Shown here: positions 42,647-50,529 of the stretch, one piece after another | Layout: every line of letters starts with the position of its first letter | Position numbering within the stretch: position 1 is the stretch's first letter | From: Phycisphaerae bacterium | GTDB lineage: Bacteria; Planctomycetota; Phycisphaerae; Sedimentisphaerales; Anaerobacaceae | Direction of reading: 5' to 3' | DNA length: 56,595 nt | Assembly: GCA_030601745.1 (NCBI GenBank) | Contig: JAUWBI010000010.1 | Location: 1-56,595, forward strand | Notes under the pieces: generated by a model | What the model saw: only the letters and a program-made list of their open reading frames with translations | Told to the model about the DNA's origin: nothing | Databases searched by the model: none | Position numbers and translations under genes: made by a program

Positions 42647-42676
42647 ATGGTTAATTGGTTAATTGGTTAATTGGTT
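42641..42676. repeat. Tandem repeat of GGTTAATT (4.5 units)
   Basis: GGTTAAAT followed by three GGTTAATT units and GGTT. It provides the stop codon of the symporter. It is followed at 42677-42703 by a segment whose reverse complement (AATTGGTGAGTGG) also occurs at 28653-28666. Confidence 0.85.
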
Positions 42677-42720
42677 TCCACTCACCAATTACCACTCACC
42701 ACTATAAAGGGAGTTTGGTT

Positions 42721-44118
42721 ATGGTGCGAAATACCGTTTTGTTTGTATTTGGCCTCGGTCTGTCGATAGTGTTGTTTTCCTGTGCCGAGAAAGAGGAAGG
42801 AAAAATCGAAGATGCCACTACTGAACGCCAAGTTAAATTTATGATTCTCAATCCGGGACACTATCATGCGGCACTGGTCCAGAAAAGTATGTACGACCAG
42901 GTTGCTCCCACCGTCTACGTTTATGCCCCGGTCGGGCCCGAGGTGCAGGAATATCTAAAGCGCATCCAGAGTTTCAATAACCGTGCGGAAAACCCAACCG
43001 GTTGGCAGGAAAAGGTGTACACCGGAGATGATTACCTTGAAGAGATGCTCACTGAAAAGCCCGGCAATGTCGTTGTTATGTCCGGTAACAACCAGAAAAA
43101 AGCTGAGTACATCAAGTCCGCCGTCGATGCCGGCCTTAATGTTTTTTGTGACAAGCCGATGTGCATTGATGTGGAGGGTTTCAAGCTTTTGGAGCACGCC
43201 TTTGCCGCGGCAGAGAAAAACGGCGTGTTGCTTTACGATATTATGACTGAACGTTTCAATATCCTCTGTATCTTACAGAAGATGCTGGTGCTTAATAAGG
43301 AGGTGTTCGGGGAATTGGAAAAGGGCTCCGTGGATGAGCCGGCGGTGGTGAAGGAAAGTGTCCACCATTTCTTCAAATACGTCTCCGGAATGCCTATCAA
43401 GCGACCGACCTGGTATTTTGATACCGCCCAGCAGGGCGAAGGGCTGGTGGATGTAACAACGCACCTGATAGACCTTGTGATGTGGACGTGCTTGGCGAAC
43501 CAGCCAATCGATTACCAAAAGGACATCGTCATAATAAAAGCCCGGCGTTGGCCAACAATGCTCACACGACAGCAATACGAGAAGGTAACAAGAGCGCCGG
43601 ATTTTCCGGACTTTCTGAAAGGCAAGTTAAATAACGAGGGAGTTCTACCTTATTACGCCAACGGAGAAATAATTTATACAATGAAAGGCGTGCACGTGAA
43701 GCTGGCGGTTACCTGGAATTTCCAGGCCCCAGAAAGCGGTGGAGATACGCATCACTCGTTGTTCAGAGGCAGCAAAGCGAATGTAATCATCCGCCAGGGT
43801 AAAGAGCAAAACTATCGGCCGGAGCTTTACGTGGAGCCGGCTCCAGGCGCCAGTGCCGAGGAGTTAGCAGCTTCTCTGAAAAAAGCGGTCGCCGAGCTGC
43901 AAAGTAAGTACCCTGGGTTAGCACTTAAACGGCAGGCAAACTGCTGGCAGGTGCTGATACCTGATGAGCATCGAATCGGGCACGAAGCCCACTTCCGAAA
44001 GGTTACCGAAAAGTACCTGCAGTACCTCGCAGAGGGGAAGCTGCCGGAGTGGGAAGTCCCGAATATGATAGCGAAATATTATATTACCACCAAGGCGCTG
44101 CAGTTGGCGCAACAGTGA
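42721..44118 (+). CDS. Exported (lipoprotein) Gfo/Idh/MocA-type oxidoreductase with C-terminal oxidoreductase domain
   Basis: 465 residues from ATG 42721 (MVRNTVLFVFGLGLSIVLFSC: lipobox LFSC), preceded by AAAGGGAG. The start of the frame at 42655 only reads through repeats. The N-terminal region VKFMILNPGHYHAALVQKSMYDQV replaces the usual Rossmann glycine loop with N-P-G-H-Y-H, then VVVMSGNNQKKAEYIKSAVDAGLNVFCDKPMCIDVEG carries the D-K-P version of the family motif. The C-terminal part (VKESVHHFFKYVSGMPIKRPTWYFDTAQQGEGLVDVTTHLIDLVMW) matches the putative oxidoreductase C-terminal domain (PF16490-like). Likely acts on sugars outside the inner membrane. Cotranscribed with the symporter and the following aminotransferase. 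Confidence 0.88.
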   Translation: MVRNTVLFVFGLGLSIVLFSCAEKEEGKIEDATTERQVKFMILNPGHYHAALVQKSMYDQVAPTVYVYAPVGPEVQEYLKRIQSFNNRAENPTGWQEKVYTGDDYLEEMLTEKPGNVVVMSGNNQKKAEYIKSAVDAGLNVFCDKPMCIDVEGFKLLEHAFAAAEKNGVLLYDIMTERFNILCILQKMLVLNKEVFGELEKGSVDEPAVVKESVHHFFKYVSGMPIKRPTWYFDTAQQGEGLVDVTTHLIDLVMWTCLANQPIDYQKDIVIIKARRWPTMLTRQQYEKVTRAPDFPDFLKGKLNNEGVLPYYANGEIIYTMKGVHVKLAVTWNFQAPESGGDTHHSLFRGSKANVIIRQGKEQNYRPELYVEPAPGASAEELAASLKKAVAELQSKYPGLALKRQANCWQVLIPDEHRIGHEAHFRKVTEKYLQYLAEGKLPEWEVPNMIAKYYITTKALQLAQQ

Positions 44119-44162
44119 AATCCAAATTAAATGATTGTTTCCCGAAAGGAGAATTGGTCAAT

Positions 44163-45575
44163 ATGGTCTCGGAAGAACAGACGAAAAACAAGTTGGCCCA
44201 GCCCCTCGAAGGGGCGGGGTTAGCGCTATTTGGTGGTGAAAAGGCAGTGAAGTCGGAGCAGGGGGACATATTCAAATGGCCTGTTGTTACTGACCAGCAT
44301 GAGCAGGCGGTCCTGAAAGTCTTGCGGGCCGGGCAGATGTCCGGCTTTGAAGTAACGAAGGAATTCGAGAAAAAGTATGCCCAGACGCTTGGTAGAAAAT
44401 ACGGCCTGGCCTATCATAATGGAACCGCTGCCATCCTGGGCGCTATGTACGGCCTGGGTATTGGCGTTGGTCACGAGGTCATCGCGCCGAGTCTTACCTA
44501 TTGGGCCTCTGTCGTGCCAGCGTATACGCTCGGCGCCACACCTGTTTTCGCCGATGTCGACCCCGACACCATCTGCATTGACCCGAAAGATATTGAGCAC
44601 CGAATCACTCCACGAACGAAGGCCATTATAGTAGTACATTATGCGGGTATGCCGGCTGATATGGATGCCATTATGGAAATCGCCGCCAGGCACAATCTCA
44701 AAATCCTTGAGGACTGCTCACATGCTCACGGCGCTTTATACAAAGGCAGAGAAATTGGTACATTCGGTGATGTCGCAGCTTTTTCGTTGATGTCCGGCAA
44801 ATCTTTGGCCATCGGTGAGGGAGGTATATTATTTACCGACGACCGAAAGGTCTATGAACGCGCCCTTTTGTTTGGCCACTATATACGTCACGACGAGATT
44901 ACACTAAAAGAGCTTAAACCTTTTGTCGGATTGCCCTGCGGTGGATTCAAGCATCGCATGCACCAGTTAAGCTCCGCTTTCGGATTGGTGCAGTTGGAAC
45001 TATATCCCCAGCAAATGGCGGAAATCGATAAGGCAATGAACTACTTCTGTGACCTGCTCGATGATAGTTCGGGAATCAGGCCGATGCGTCCCCAAAAGGG
45101 TAGCAACACCACCAGGGGCGGCTGGTACTTTCCACTTTTTAAGTATGTCACGGAGGAGCTCGAAGGTCTTTCATTGTCGAGATTCAGCGAAGCAGTTTGT
45201 GCAGAAGGTTCGATATGCAATCCCGGCTGCAATAAGCCCCTACACGTGCATCCGCTTTTTACGACAATGGATGTCTATGGACACGGCAGGCCGACTCGGA
45301 TTGCTTACCTTGATAAATCTGTAAAAATTGAACAGTACGTTGAATCCCTGCCGGTCGCAGAAAGTATTAACCATTGCGTTTTCGGGGTTCCGTGGTTTAA
45401 GCGCTATCGGCCTGAGATAATTGAAGAACACGCCAACGCCTACAAGAAGGTCATAACAAATTATCGTGCACTGCTGGTCGAAGACACCGATAAGGATACT
45501 GAGGGTTCCCACAAGGCGGGGTCCCAAATCGGAGGATACAGCAGCTTCTTCAGCAGCCAGAAGAACACGCAATAA
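44163..45575 (+). CDS. DegT/DnrJ/EryC1/StrS aminotransferase with in-frame repeats near both ends
   Basis: Cytoplasmic PLP-dependent sugar aminotransferase, 470 residues from ATG 44163 (MVSEEQTKNKLAQPL...), with AGGAG about 13 bases upstream; the frame from 44049 overlaps the preceding gene. Core motifs are YGLAYHNGTAAILGAMYGL, GHEVIAPSLTYWASVVPAY, TKAIIVVHYAGMPADMD, ILEDCSHAHGALY, and AAFSLMSGKSLAIGEGGIL with the PLP lysine in GKS, then RMHQLSSAFGLVQLE. No export signal, unlike the relative at 37762. A family C palindrome (44197-44220) adds QPLEGAG just before the conserved ALFGGEKAV, and a family E palindrome (45503-45526) encodes GSHKAGSQ in the C-terminal tail. Amino donor would be glutamate in this family. 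Operon with the symporter and oxidoreductase. Confidence 0.9.
   Translation: MVSEEQTKNKLAQPLEGAGLALFGGEKAVKSEQGDIFKWPVVTDQHEQAVLKVLRAGQMSGFEVTKEFEKKYAQTLGRKYGLAYHNGTAAILGAMYGLGIGVGHEVIAPSLTYWASVVPAYTLGATPVFADVDPDTICIDPKDIEHRITPRTKAIIVVHYAGMPADMDAIMEIAARHNLKILEDCSHAHGALYKGREIGTFGDVAAFSLMSGKSLAIGEGGILFTDDRKVYERALLFGHYIRHDEITLKELKPFVGLPCGGFKHRMHQLSSAFGLVQLELYPQQMAEIDKAMNYFCDLLDDSSGIRPMRPQKGSNTTRGGWYFPLFKYVTEELEGLSLSRFSEAVCAEGSICNPGCNKPLHVHPLFTTMDVYGHGRPTRIAYLDKSVKIEQYVESLPVAESINHCVFGVPWFKRYRPEIIEEHANAYKKVITNYRALLVEDTDKDTEGSHKAGSQIGGYSSFFSSQKNTQ
44197..44220. repeat. Palindromic element family C, copy 5, in the aminotransferase gene
   Basis: CCCAGCCCCTCGAAGGGGCGGGGT; same orientation as the copy at 5281. 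In frame it adds a few residues between TKNKLA and ALFGGEKAV, where relatives run on directly. Confidence 0.85.
45503..45526. repeat. Palindromic element family E, copy 5, near the end of the aminotransferase gene
   Basis: GGGTTCCCACAAGGCGGGGTCCCA, translated in frame in the last 25 residues. Confidence 0.82.
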
Positions 45576-45970
45576 AAAGCAACCCGCTCCTTAAATTATC
45601 CAGCGAGAGCTGACTTTACTTAGGGTGAATAGTCCAAACCTTTGATGCCTCGAACTGTCAGGTTCGCATTGGGAAATCCATCCCGAGCGGGGCGAATCTG
45701 TTTGGCTTTAAGGAAACGAACCTGGCCTTCAACGAAAAGATAATTCCTGCTGCCCTGCCGGCACCACCATCAAAGACGCACCGGCAAGCTTTGGCGGTAG
45801 CGGTGCGAGTTTCTCCTCGAAAGCCACCTTTGTTACTGCGTTCAGATATGATGTTGACTCTGCCCTGCTCAACAAGTAATATCTCCTGGTTGGTACTAAT
45901 TACTCGGGTGTTGACGATGGCACCCTGGCTTGCGAAAGAGACGTATTTTTATCAGCAGGAGGCAGCGAAC
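45576..45970. other. 395-base spacer containing a possible gene remnant
   Basis: No intact gene. The minus strand carries a possible prepilin-type tail at 45623-45755. The plus-strand frame in front of the sulfatase start is open but meaningless. Confidence 0.5.
45623..45755 (-). pseudogene. Possible C-terminal remnant of a prepilin-like (type II secretion) protein
   Basis: The minus strand reads RNYLFVEGQVRFLKAKQI followed by RPARDGFPNANLTVRGIKGL and a stop. The N-Y-L-F-V-E-G-x-V-x-F-L-K pattern resembles the (V/F)DGHV end common in planctomycete pseudopilins. There is a stop codon shortly upstream in frame and no start, so only the tail remains. The identification rests on pattern similarity and is tentative. 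Confidence 0.35.
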
Positions 45971-47506
45971 ATGACAGCTCACGGTAATCCACGACGGACC
46001 TGTTACAGCCGGCGTAACTTCCTCAAATTAGCAGGCGGTGGAACGGCTGCATTGGCCTTATTTGGCGCTGCTGGGCGATCTCTGCCGGCCGCCCAGAGCG
46101 ACAAGACGGCGCAGCGGAATATCGTCTTAGTGCTCAGCGACGATCATCGCTACGACTTTATGAGGTTTATGAAAGAGGCGCCGGCGTTCTTGGAGACGCC
46201 GAATATGGACCGCATGGCTCGGCAAGGCGCGCACATGGTCAATGCGTTCGTCAGCACCTCGTTGTGCTCGCCGAGCCGGGCGTCAATCCTCACCGGGCAG
46301 TACATGCACCACCATCAAATCGTTGACAACCAACGGCCGGCACCGAAGGGAACGGTGTTCTTCCCGCAGTACCTGCAAAAGGCCGGATATCAGACGGCTT
46401 TTGTCGGCAAGTGGCACATGGGTCATGACAATGACGCCCCGAGACCCGGTTTCGACCATTGGGCCAGCTTCAAGGGGCAGGGCACTTACTTCGACCCAAC
46501 GCTCAACATCAATAACAAGCGCCGGAAGTTCCAGGGATACACGACCGATGTGCTGACAGACCAGGCGCTGGAATGGCTCAAGGATGGTAGAGATACCAAG
46601 CGACCGTTCTTTCTCTATCTTTCGTTCAAGGCCGTCCACTACCCCTTCCAGCCCGCCAAACGTCACCAGGGCCGCTACGGAAAGGCCAAGGTCAAACGCC
46701 CGGAAACGATGGCCAACACCGAACGTAACTATCAGACGCAGCCGCATTGGGTCCGCGAGCGGCGCTACAGTATCCATGGTATCGACCACATGGAAACCGG
46801 ACAGTACGACAATGACCCTGTGCCGTCGTTTGACGAGTTGTACCTGCGGTACTGCGAGACCGTGCACGGGCTGGACGAGAACCTCGGACGCGTGCTGAAG
46901 TACTTAGACGAGACGGGGCTGAGTAAGTCAACGCTGGTGATCTACATGGGCGACAACGGCTTCGCACTCGGGGAGCACGGCTTCTACGACAAGCGGGATG
47001 CATTCGAGGAGTCTATCCGCGTGCCGATGCTCGCGTACGCCCCGGGGATGATCGAGCCGGGCAAGAAGGTTGTACAGATGGTACAAAATATCGACATCGC
47101 TCCGACGCTGCTGGCCGCGGCCGGCATGCAGCCACCAAAATCAGCGAACATGGACGGGAGATCCTTCCTGCCGCTGCTGCGTGGCGAGTCGATTCGGTGG
47201 CGCGACCACATCCTTTACGAGTACTACTGGGAGTGGAACTTCCCCGCCACACCGACGGTGTTTGCCATTCGCACCGAGCGGTATAAATACATCTTCTATC
47301 ATGGTGTGTGGGACCACGATGGGTTCTACGACCTGCGGACCGATCCGCACGAGCGGCACAACCTGATCAATGTCCCTGCCTACCGCGAGCGTATCGCGGC
47401 AATGAAGAAACAGCTCTTCGATGAGCTCGAGGCCGGCGGTGGGCTGGATGTCCCCATACGCCGCCCCATTGGTGATCGCCTCGACCAGCGCAAAAACAAA
47501 CGCTGA
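45971..47506 (+). CDS. Tat-exported sulfatase (arylsulfatase family S1)
   Basis: 511 residues from ATG 45971 with AGGAGG 8 bases upstream; the longer frame from 45791 is spurious. The N-terminus CYSRRNFLKLAGGGTAALALFG is a twin-arginine signal. The sulfatase domain begins RNIVLVLSDDHRYDFM (metal-binding D-D), with the modification site CSPSRASILTG (Cys99, to be converted to formylglycine), GKWHMGHD, FLYLSFKAVHYPFQP, LVIYMGDNGFALGEHGFYDKRDAFEESIRVPML with D-N metal ligands, and a C-terminal YDLRTDPHERHNLI. Substrate is unknown but probably a sulfated glycan. Activation needs a formylglycine-generating enzyme or anSME; the SUMF1-like protein in this window lacks the needed cysteines, so the activator must be elsewhere. 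Confidence 0.95.
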   Translation: MTAHGNPRRTCYSRRNFLKLAGGGTAALALFGAAGRSLPAAQSDKTAQRNIVLVLSDDHRYDFMRFMKEAPAFLETPNMDRMARQGAHMVNAFVSTSLCSPSRASILTGQYMHHHQIVDNQRPAPKGTVFFPQYLQKAGYQTAFVGKWHMGHDNDAPRPGFDHWASFKGQGTYFDPTLNINNKRRKFQGYTTDVLTDQALEWLKDGRDTKRPFFLYLSFKAVHYPFQPAKRHQGRYGKAKVKRPETMANTERNYQTQPHWVRERRYSIHGIDHMETGQYDNDPVPSFDELYLRYCETVHGLDENLGRVLKYLDETGLSKSTLVIYMGDNGFALGEHGFYDKRDAFEESIRVPMLAYAPGMIEPGKKVVQMVQNIDIAPTLLAAAGMQPPKSANMDGRSFLPLLRGESIRWRDHILYEYYWEWNFPATPTVFAIRTERYKYIFYHGVWDHDGFYDLRTDPHERHNLINVPAYRERIAAMKKQLFDELEAGGGLDVPIRRPIGDRLDQRKNKR

Positions 47507-47557
47507 ATTCCCCTTCCCGTAGCAATCGCTACGTTCCTTGTGACTCTCGCGAGTTCT

Positions 47558-48763
47558 TCAAGAAACGAGCTTGTCGGTAAATATATTGCTCAATGGATGC
47601 CTGCGATTCTTCAGCGGAAACTCAACCGGCGCGTTCAGCCGGTGTGATTCGTACACCGCCAATATCATCTCTAAAGCCGCCCGTCCGTCATACATGCTGC
47701 CCTTCGGTTGCGTGTTCATCTCGATGGCCTGGATCAAGTCGAGGGCAATTAGGCGATTACCAAAACGGTGGTTAGGATCGCTAAGGGTTTCCGGCGTGTC
47801 AATCCCGGCACTGGAGATCTGCTTCCACCGGGCCTTACTGCGCCCAGGCTGCCAGGAGGGGTCTTCGACAAACCAGATTTCCGGCAGAGCACCGGTTGTC
47901 ATGGTGAGTATTCCCTTCGTTCCAAAAATCTGCAGTCCAAAGCGTTTCGATGCTCCATGCCTGACACGCTGCGTCGAGAAATAGCCCATCGTTGTTCCAC
48001 TAAAACGGTACATCGCATGAATCTCATCTCCGGCGAGGGGGCCAATGCCTTCGGCTCCGTCACGTACCTCATTCTTAGTAACGGGCTTTCGACTATCTCT
48101 AACTTTTGCGAAGCACCATTGTGCATCGCCGGCAAAGAAACGCATCAGATCCATGATGTGTGTACCGAGTACCATCAGGTCCTCACCGCCACCACGGCGA
48201 TCCTCTTTGCCACGGCCGCGTAATTCAAGTATATCACCCAATTTCCCGTCGGCGATAAGTTGCTGCACATGCTTCAGCGATGGACTGTAGCGGGTTTGAT
48301 GAGCAATAGCCAGTTTCAAATTTCGCTTTTCAAGGGCGGCGACCATTTCGTCGGCTTGCTCAAGGCTCTGGCACATAGGTTTTTCCAGGAAAATGTGACA
48401 GCCGAACTCTGCACATGCCAGTACCATGTCACGATGGCAGTCCAGCCAGCGGGGGGCTACGCTTACGATTTGCGGGCGCTCTTTTTCCAGCATCTGGTGA
48501 TAATCAGCATAAGCTCTCGGCGCTTTGAGCCGTTTGGCAGCCGCGGCACGACCTTTAGAATCTTGATCTGCAACGGCCACCACCTCCGCCCGGTCTATGT
48601 CATTCCACACCACGTCCAGCCCGTGACCGTAGTTACCCCGGCCAGTCCTGCCAATTACCGCAATCCGATACTTCGAGCCTTTTGCGTCAGCACCGTGCGG
48701 CTGGCCCGCAGCCAATGCTGCCAGTCCAACCGCCGTGTTTTTAATGAACTCTCGCCGTCTCAT
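47558..48763 (-). CDS. Tat-exported Gfo/Idh/MocA family oxidoreductase
   Basis: 401 residues, ATG 48763 with GGGAG 7 bases upstream. The N-terminus MRRREFIKNTAVGLAALAAG is a twin-arginine signal. The Rossmann strand is YRIAVIGRTGRGNYGHG, then VVAVADQDSKGRAAAAKRL, the motif EKPMCQSLEQAD near residue 130, LAIAHQTRYSPSLKHVQQLIADGKLGDI, and a C-terminal beta domain with GAEGIGPLAGDEIHAMYRFSG and ending near YDGRAALEMILAVYESHRL. NAD(P) would be bound before export. The gene is convergent with the sulfatase (51 bases between stops) and lies 56 bases downstream of the sialidase-like gene on the same strand, so the latter two may be cotranscribed. Confidence 0.92.
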   Translation of the reverse strand: MRRREFIKNTAVGLAALAAGQPHGADAKGSKYRIAVIGRTGRGNYGHGLDVVWNDIDRAEVVAVADQDSKGRAAAAKRLKAPRAYADYHQMLEKERPQIVSVAPRWLDCHRDMVLACAEFGCHIFLEKPMCQSLEQADEMVAALEKRNLKLAIAHQTRYSPSLKHVQQLIADGKLGDILELRGRGKEDRRGGGEDLMVLGTHIMDLMRFFAGDAQWCFAKVRDSRKPVTKNEVRDGAEGIGPLAGDEIHAMYRFSGTTMGYFSTQRVRHGASKRFGLQIFGTKGILTMTTGALPEIWFVEDPSWQPGRSKARWKQISSAGIDTPETLSDPNHRFGNRLIALDLIQAIEMNTQPKGSMYDGRAALEMILAVYESHRLNAPVEFPLKNRRHPLSNIFTDKLVS

Positions 48764-48819
48764 AGATTAACTCCCACTTCTTAGTCCAAGCATATTTGTA
48801 AACGCTGTGTTCTAAAAGT

Positions 48820-50376
48820 TTATTTTTGTCTGACCCACTCTTCGTTAAACTGTACATATTTGATTGTCTTATTCGGGGCACCTCCTCGGTCTTTATGATG
48901 GTAGCTGTAAACTACATGTAAAGTATCGTCATGGCCCTGGATAATAGACGGATATCCGCTACTGGTCGTGATGTTTCTGCTCCGCATGTCCCGTTCAAGG
49001 TGCCGAGTATATTCCCAGGTTTTCCCTTCATTGGTTGAAATCGAAACAGCCAGACTGTGCCTTCCGTTTTCCGTATCGTTATACGCCAGGACCCAATGTC
49101 CATTTCGCAAAGTGACTATATCAGCTCCCGAACCCGGATTGGGCAATTCGGAATCCCTCACCGTACTCCAAGTAAGGCCTCCGTCTTTGGAAGTGCTCAT
49201 GTGAAGACGCTTAGGTGCAGGGCCGTTGTCACGCATATAGGCGACTAATGTCCCATCAGTTTTTTTCGCGATGCTGGGCTGTATGTTTCCTGCTCCGAGA
49301 AGCGGCTCACTGAACTGCCAATTATCACCGCAGTCGTCCGTTATGGCCATTAATGAAAAGCTGAATCCATCCGAGTACAGTGGGATTATCATTCTGTTCT
49401 CATCGACGATAACAGCTTTGTTCTTGGTCTGCCAGCCCATACGCCTAAAATACGCATAACCCAGTTGTTTTTCTGTGGATTTGCCTGCGGCATCGAGGAG
49501 CCGACCTCTTCGTATCATATTCTCGCCCCGCGCCTTTCCAAGCAATTCCGCTCTCCATCTTTCTAACATATATGGTAAGGGCGGTTCGCGAACCGCCCCT
49601 ACTGCTTCTTCTGATACATCAGCACTTTCAGAAAGATATTTTGCATACTCTTCAATTTGTCTTTCAATAGATTTGACAAAGCGGTCGCCGGGCTGGATGC
49701 CTCGTTCGGATGAGTCACCGGGTTTGACATGAAGAACATCCTGCCACGACCATTTTGGCGGCCCATCCTGCTTCATATAGTTTTCGCTGATTCGGTATTT
49801 AGGCAGGGAAGTCTCCCATTGGTTTGCTATTACCGTGTACCACATCAGCCATAGCCGGTCCTGAGTATCGATGAACAGAATCGGATTGATATCGGGAAAT
49901 CCGGGGACATCTGCCATCACGAAAGGCTTGCTCCACATCTGCCGGCCAGCTCGGAGCCGCGCTCCCATGATCGCTACGTCATCTGCCCATCGCTCGCCGG
50001 AACCTTGAAACCAGGCTGTTAGAAGATCGCCATTTGGCAGCTCAACGATAGTCGAGCCGTGTACGTGCTGCTTGACAAGAGGAAATATCTCTATGGCCCG
50101 GCAAATAACCTTTTTATCGCCGGCCGTACCATTCACCGGAGCTAAATATGTGTTCGCACAACCTGCGCTGCTAACTGCAAATAGAAAGCATAGAAACAAA
50201 ACCGAAAATTGCTTGCGCGCCCCCTGCTTTGGGTTCCCGCAAGGCGGGGTCCCTCGCAGGGGTAAACTTGTCCCCGTGAAAACGGGGATTCTCTCATTTT
50301 CCTTCATCTTAGCTCCCTTCCCTTCGACTACGCTCAGGGCATGCTTGTAGAATTGACTTTTAACAGATCTAACCAT
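48820..50376 (-). CDS. Sialidase/BNR-repeat lipoprotein with a repeat-expanded signal peptide region
   Basis: 518 residues from ATG 50376, chosen for GGAGG about 9 bases upstream. The mature domain starts after lipobox SSAGC near residue 73 and is a six-bladed sialidase-like propeller: VKQHVHGSTIVELPNGDLLTAWFQGSGE, Asp-boxes STSKDGGLTWST and SISTNEGKTWEY, and PNPGSGADIVTLRNGHWVLAYND. Such proteins hydrolyse or bind terminal sugars and are not necessarily sialic-acid specific. Oddities: before the hydrophobic core VLFLCFLFAVSSAGC the n-region is about 55 residues, built of three repeats (50320-50340, 50271-50288, 50231-50254) read as HALSVVEG, IPVFTGTS and RGTPPCGNP. A fourth repeat (49579-49598) inserts GAVREPPL in the propeller. 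Without them the leader would be of normal length. Confidence 0.85.
   Translation of the reverse strand: MVRSVKSQFYKHALSVVEGKGAKMKENERIPVFTGTSLPLRGTPPCGNPKQGARKQFSVLFLCFLFAVSSAGCANTYLAPVNGTAGDKKVICRAIEIFPLVKQHVHGSTIVELPNGDLLTAWFQGSGERWADDVAIMGARLRAGRQMWSKPFVMADVPGFPDINPILFIDTQDRLWLMWYTVIANQWETSLPKYRISENYMKQDGPPKWSWQDVLHVKPGDSSERGIQPGDRFVKSIERQIEEYAKYLSESADVSEEAVGAVREPPLPYMLERWRAELLGKARGENMIRRGRLLDAAGKSTEKQLGYAYFRRMGWQTKNKAVIVDENRMIIPLYSDGFSFSLMAITDDCGDNWQFSEPLLGAGNIQPSIAKKTDGTLVAYMRDNGPAPKRLHMSTSKDGGLTWSTVRDSELPNPGSGADIVTLRNGHWVLAYNDTENGRHSLAVSISTNEGKTWEYTRHLERDMRSRNITTSSGYPSIIQGHDDTLHVVYSYHHKDRGGAPNKTIKYVQFNEEWVRQK
49579..49598. repeat. Palindrome GGGCGGTTCGCGAACCGCCC in the sialidase gene
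   Basis: A perfect 20-base palindrome followed by CTAC; the GCCCCTAC right end recurs in family G at 19463-19470. In frame on the minus strand as AVREPPLP. Confidence 0.88.
50231..50340. repeat. Three palindromic repeats in tandem within the sialidase signal-peptide region
   Basis: Family E copy GGGTTCCCGCAAGGCGGGGT (50231-50250, then CCCT), a hairpin TCCCCG-TGAAAA-CGGGGA (50271-50288), and CCCTTCGACTACGCTCAGGG (50320-50339), a known type of dispersed bacterial repeat. All three are open in the sialidase frame. Confidence 0.85.
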
Positions 50377-50529
50377 ATTCAAAAGCCTCCAAGTTTCATT
50401 CTACCGATAAACTCGCTTAATAAGTATAACACACAAATCAGATATTTCTCTTTATTTTTGGGCTGGAAAAACGTATGATGATAACATTGTGTTTACAACT
50501 TTGTGCATAAAAATAATTCCTCTGCCATT

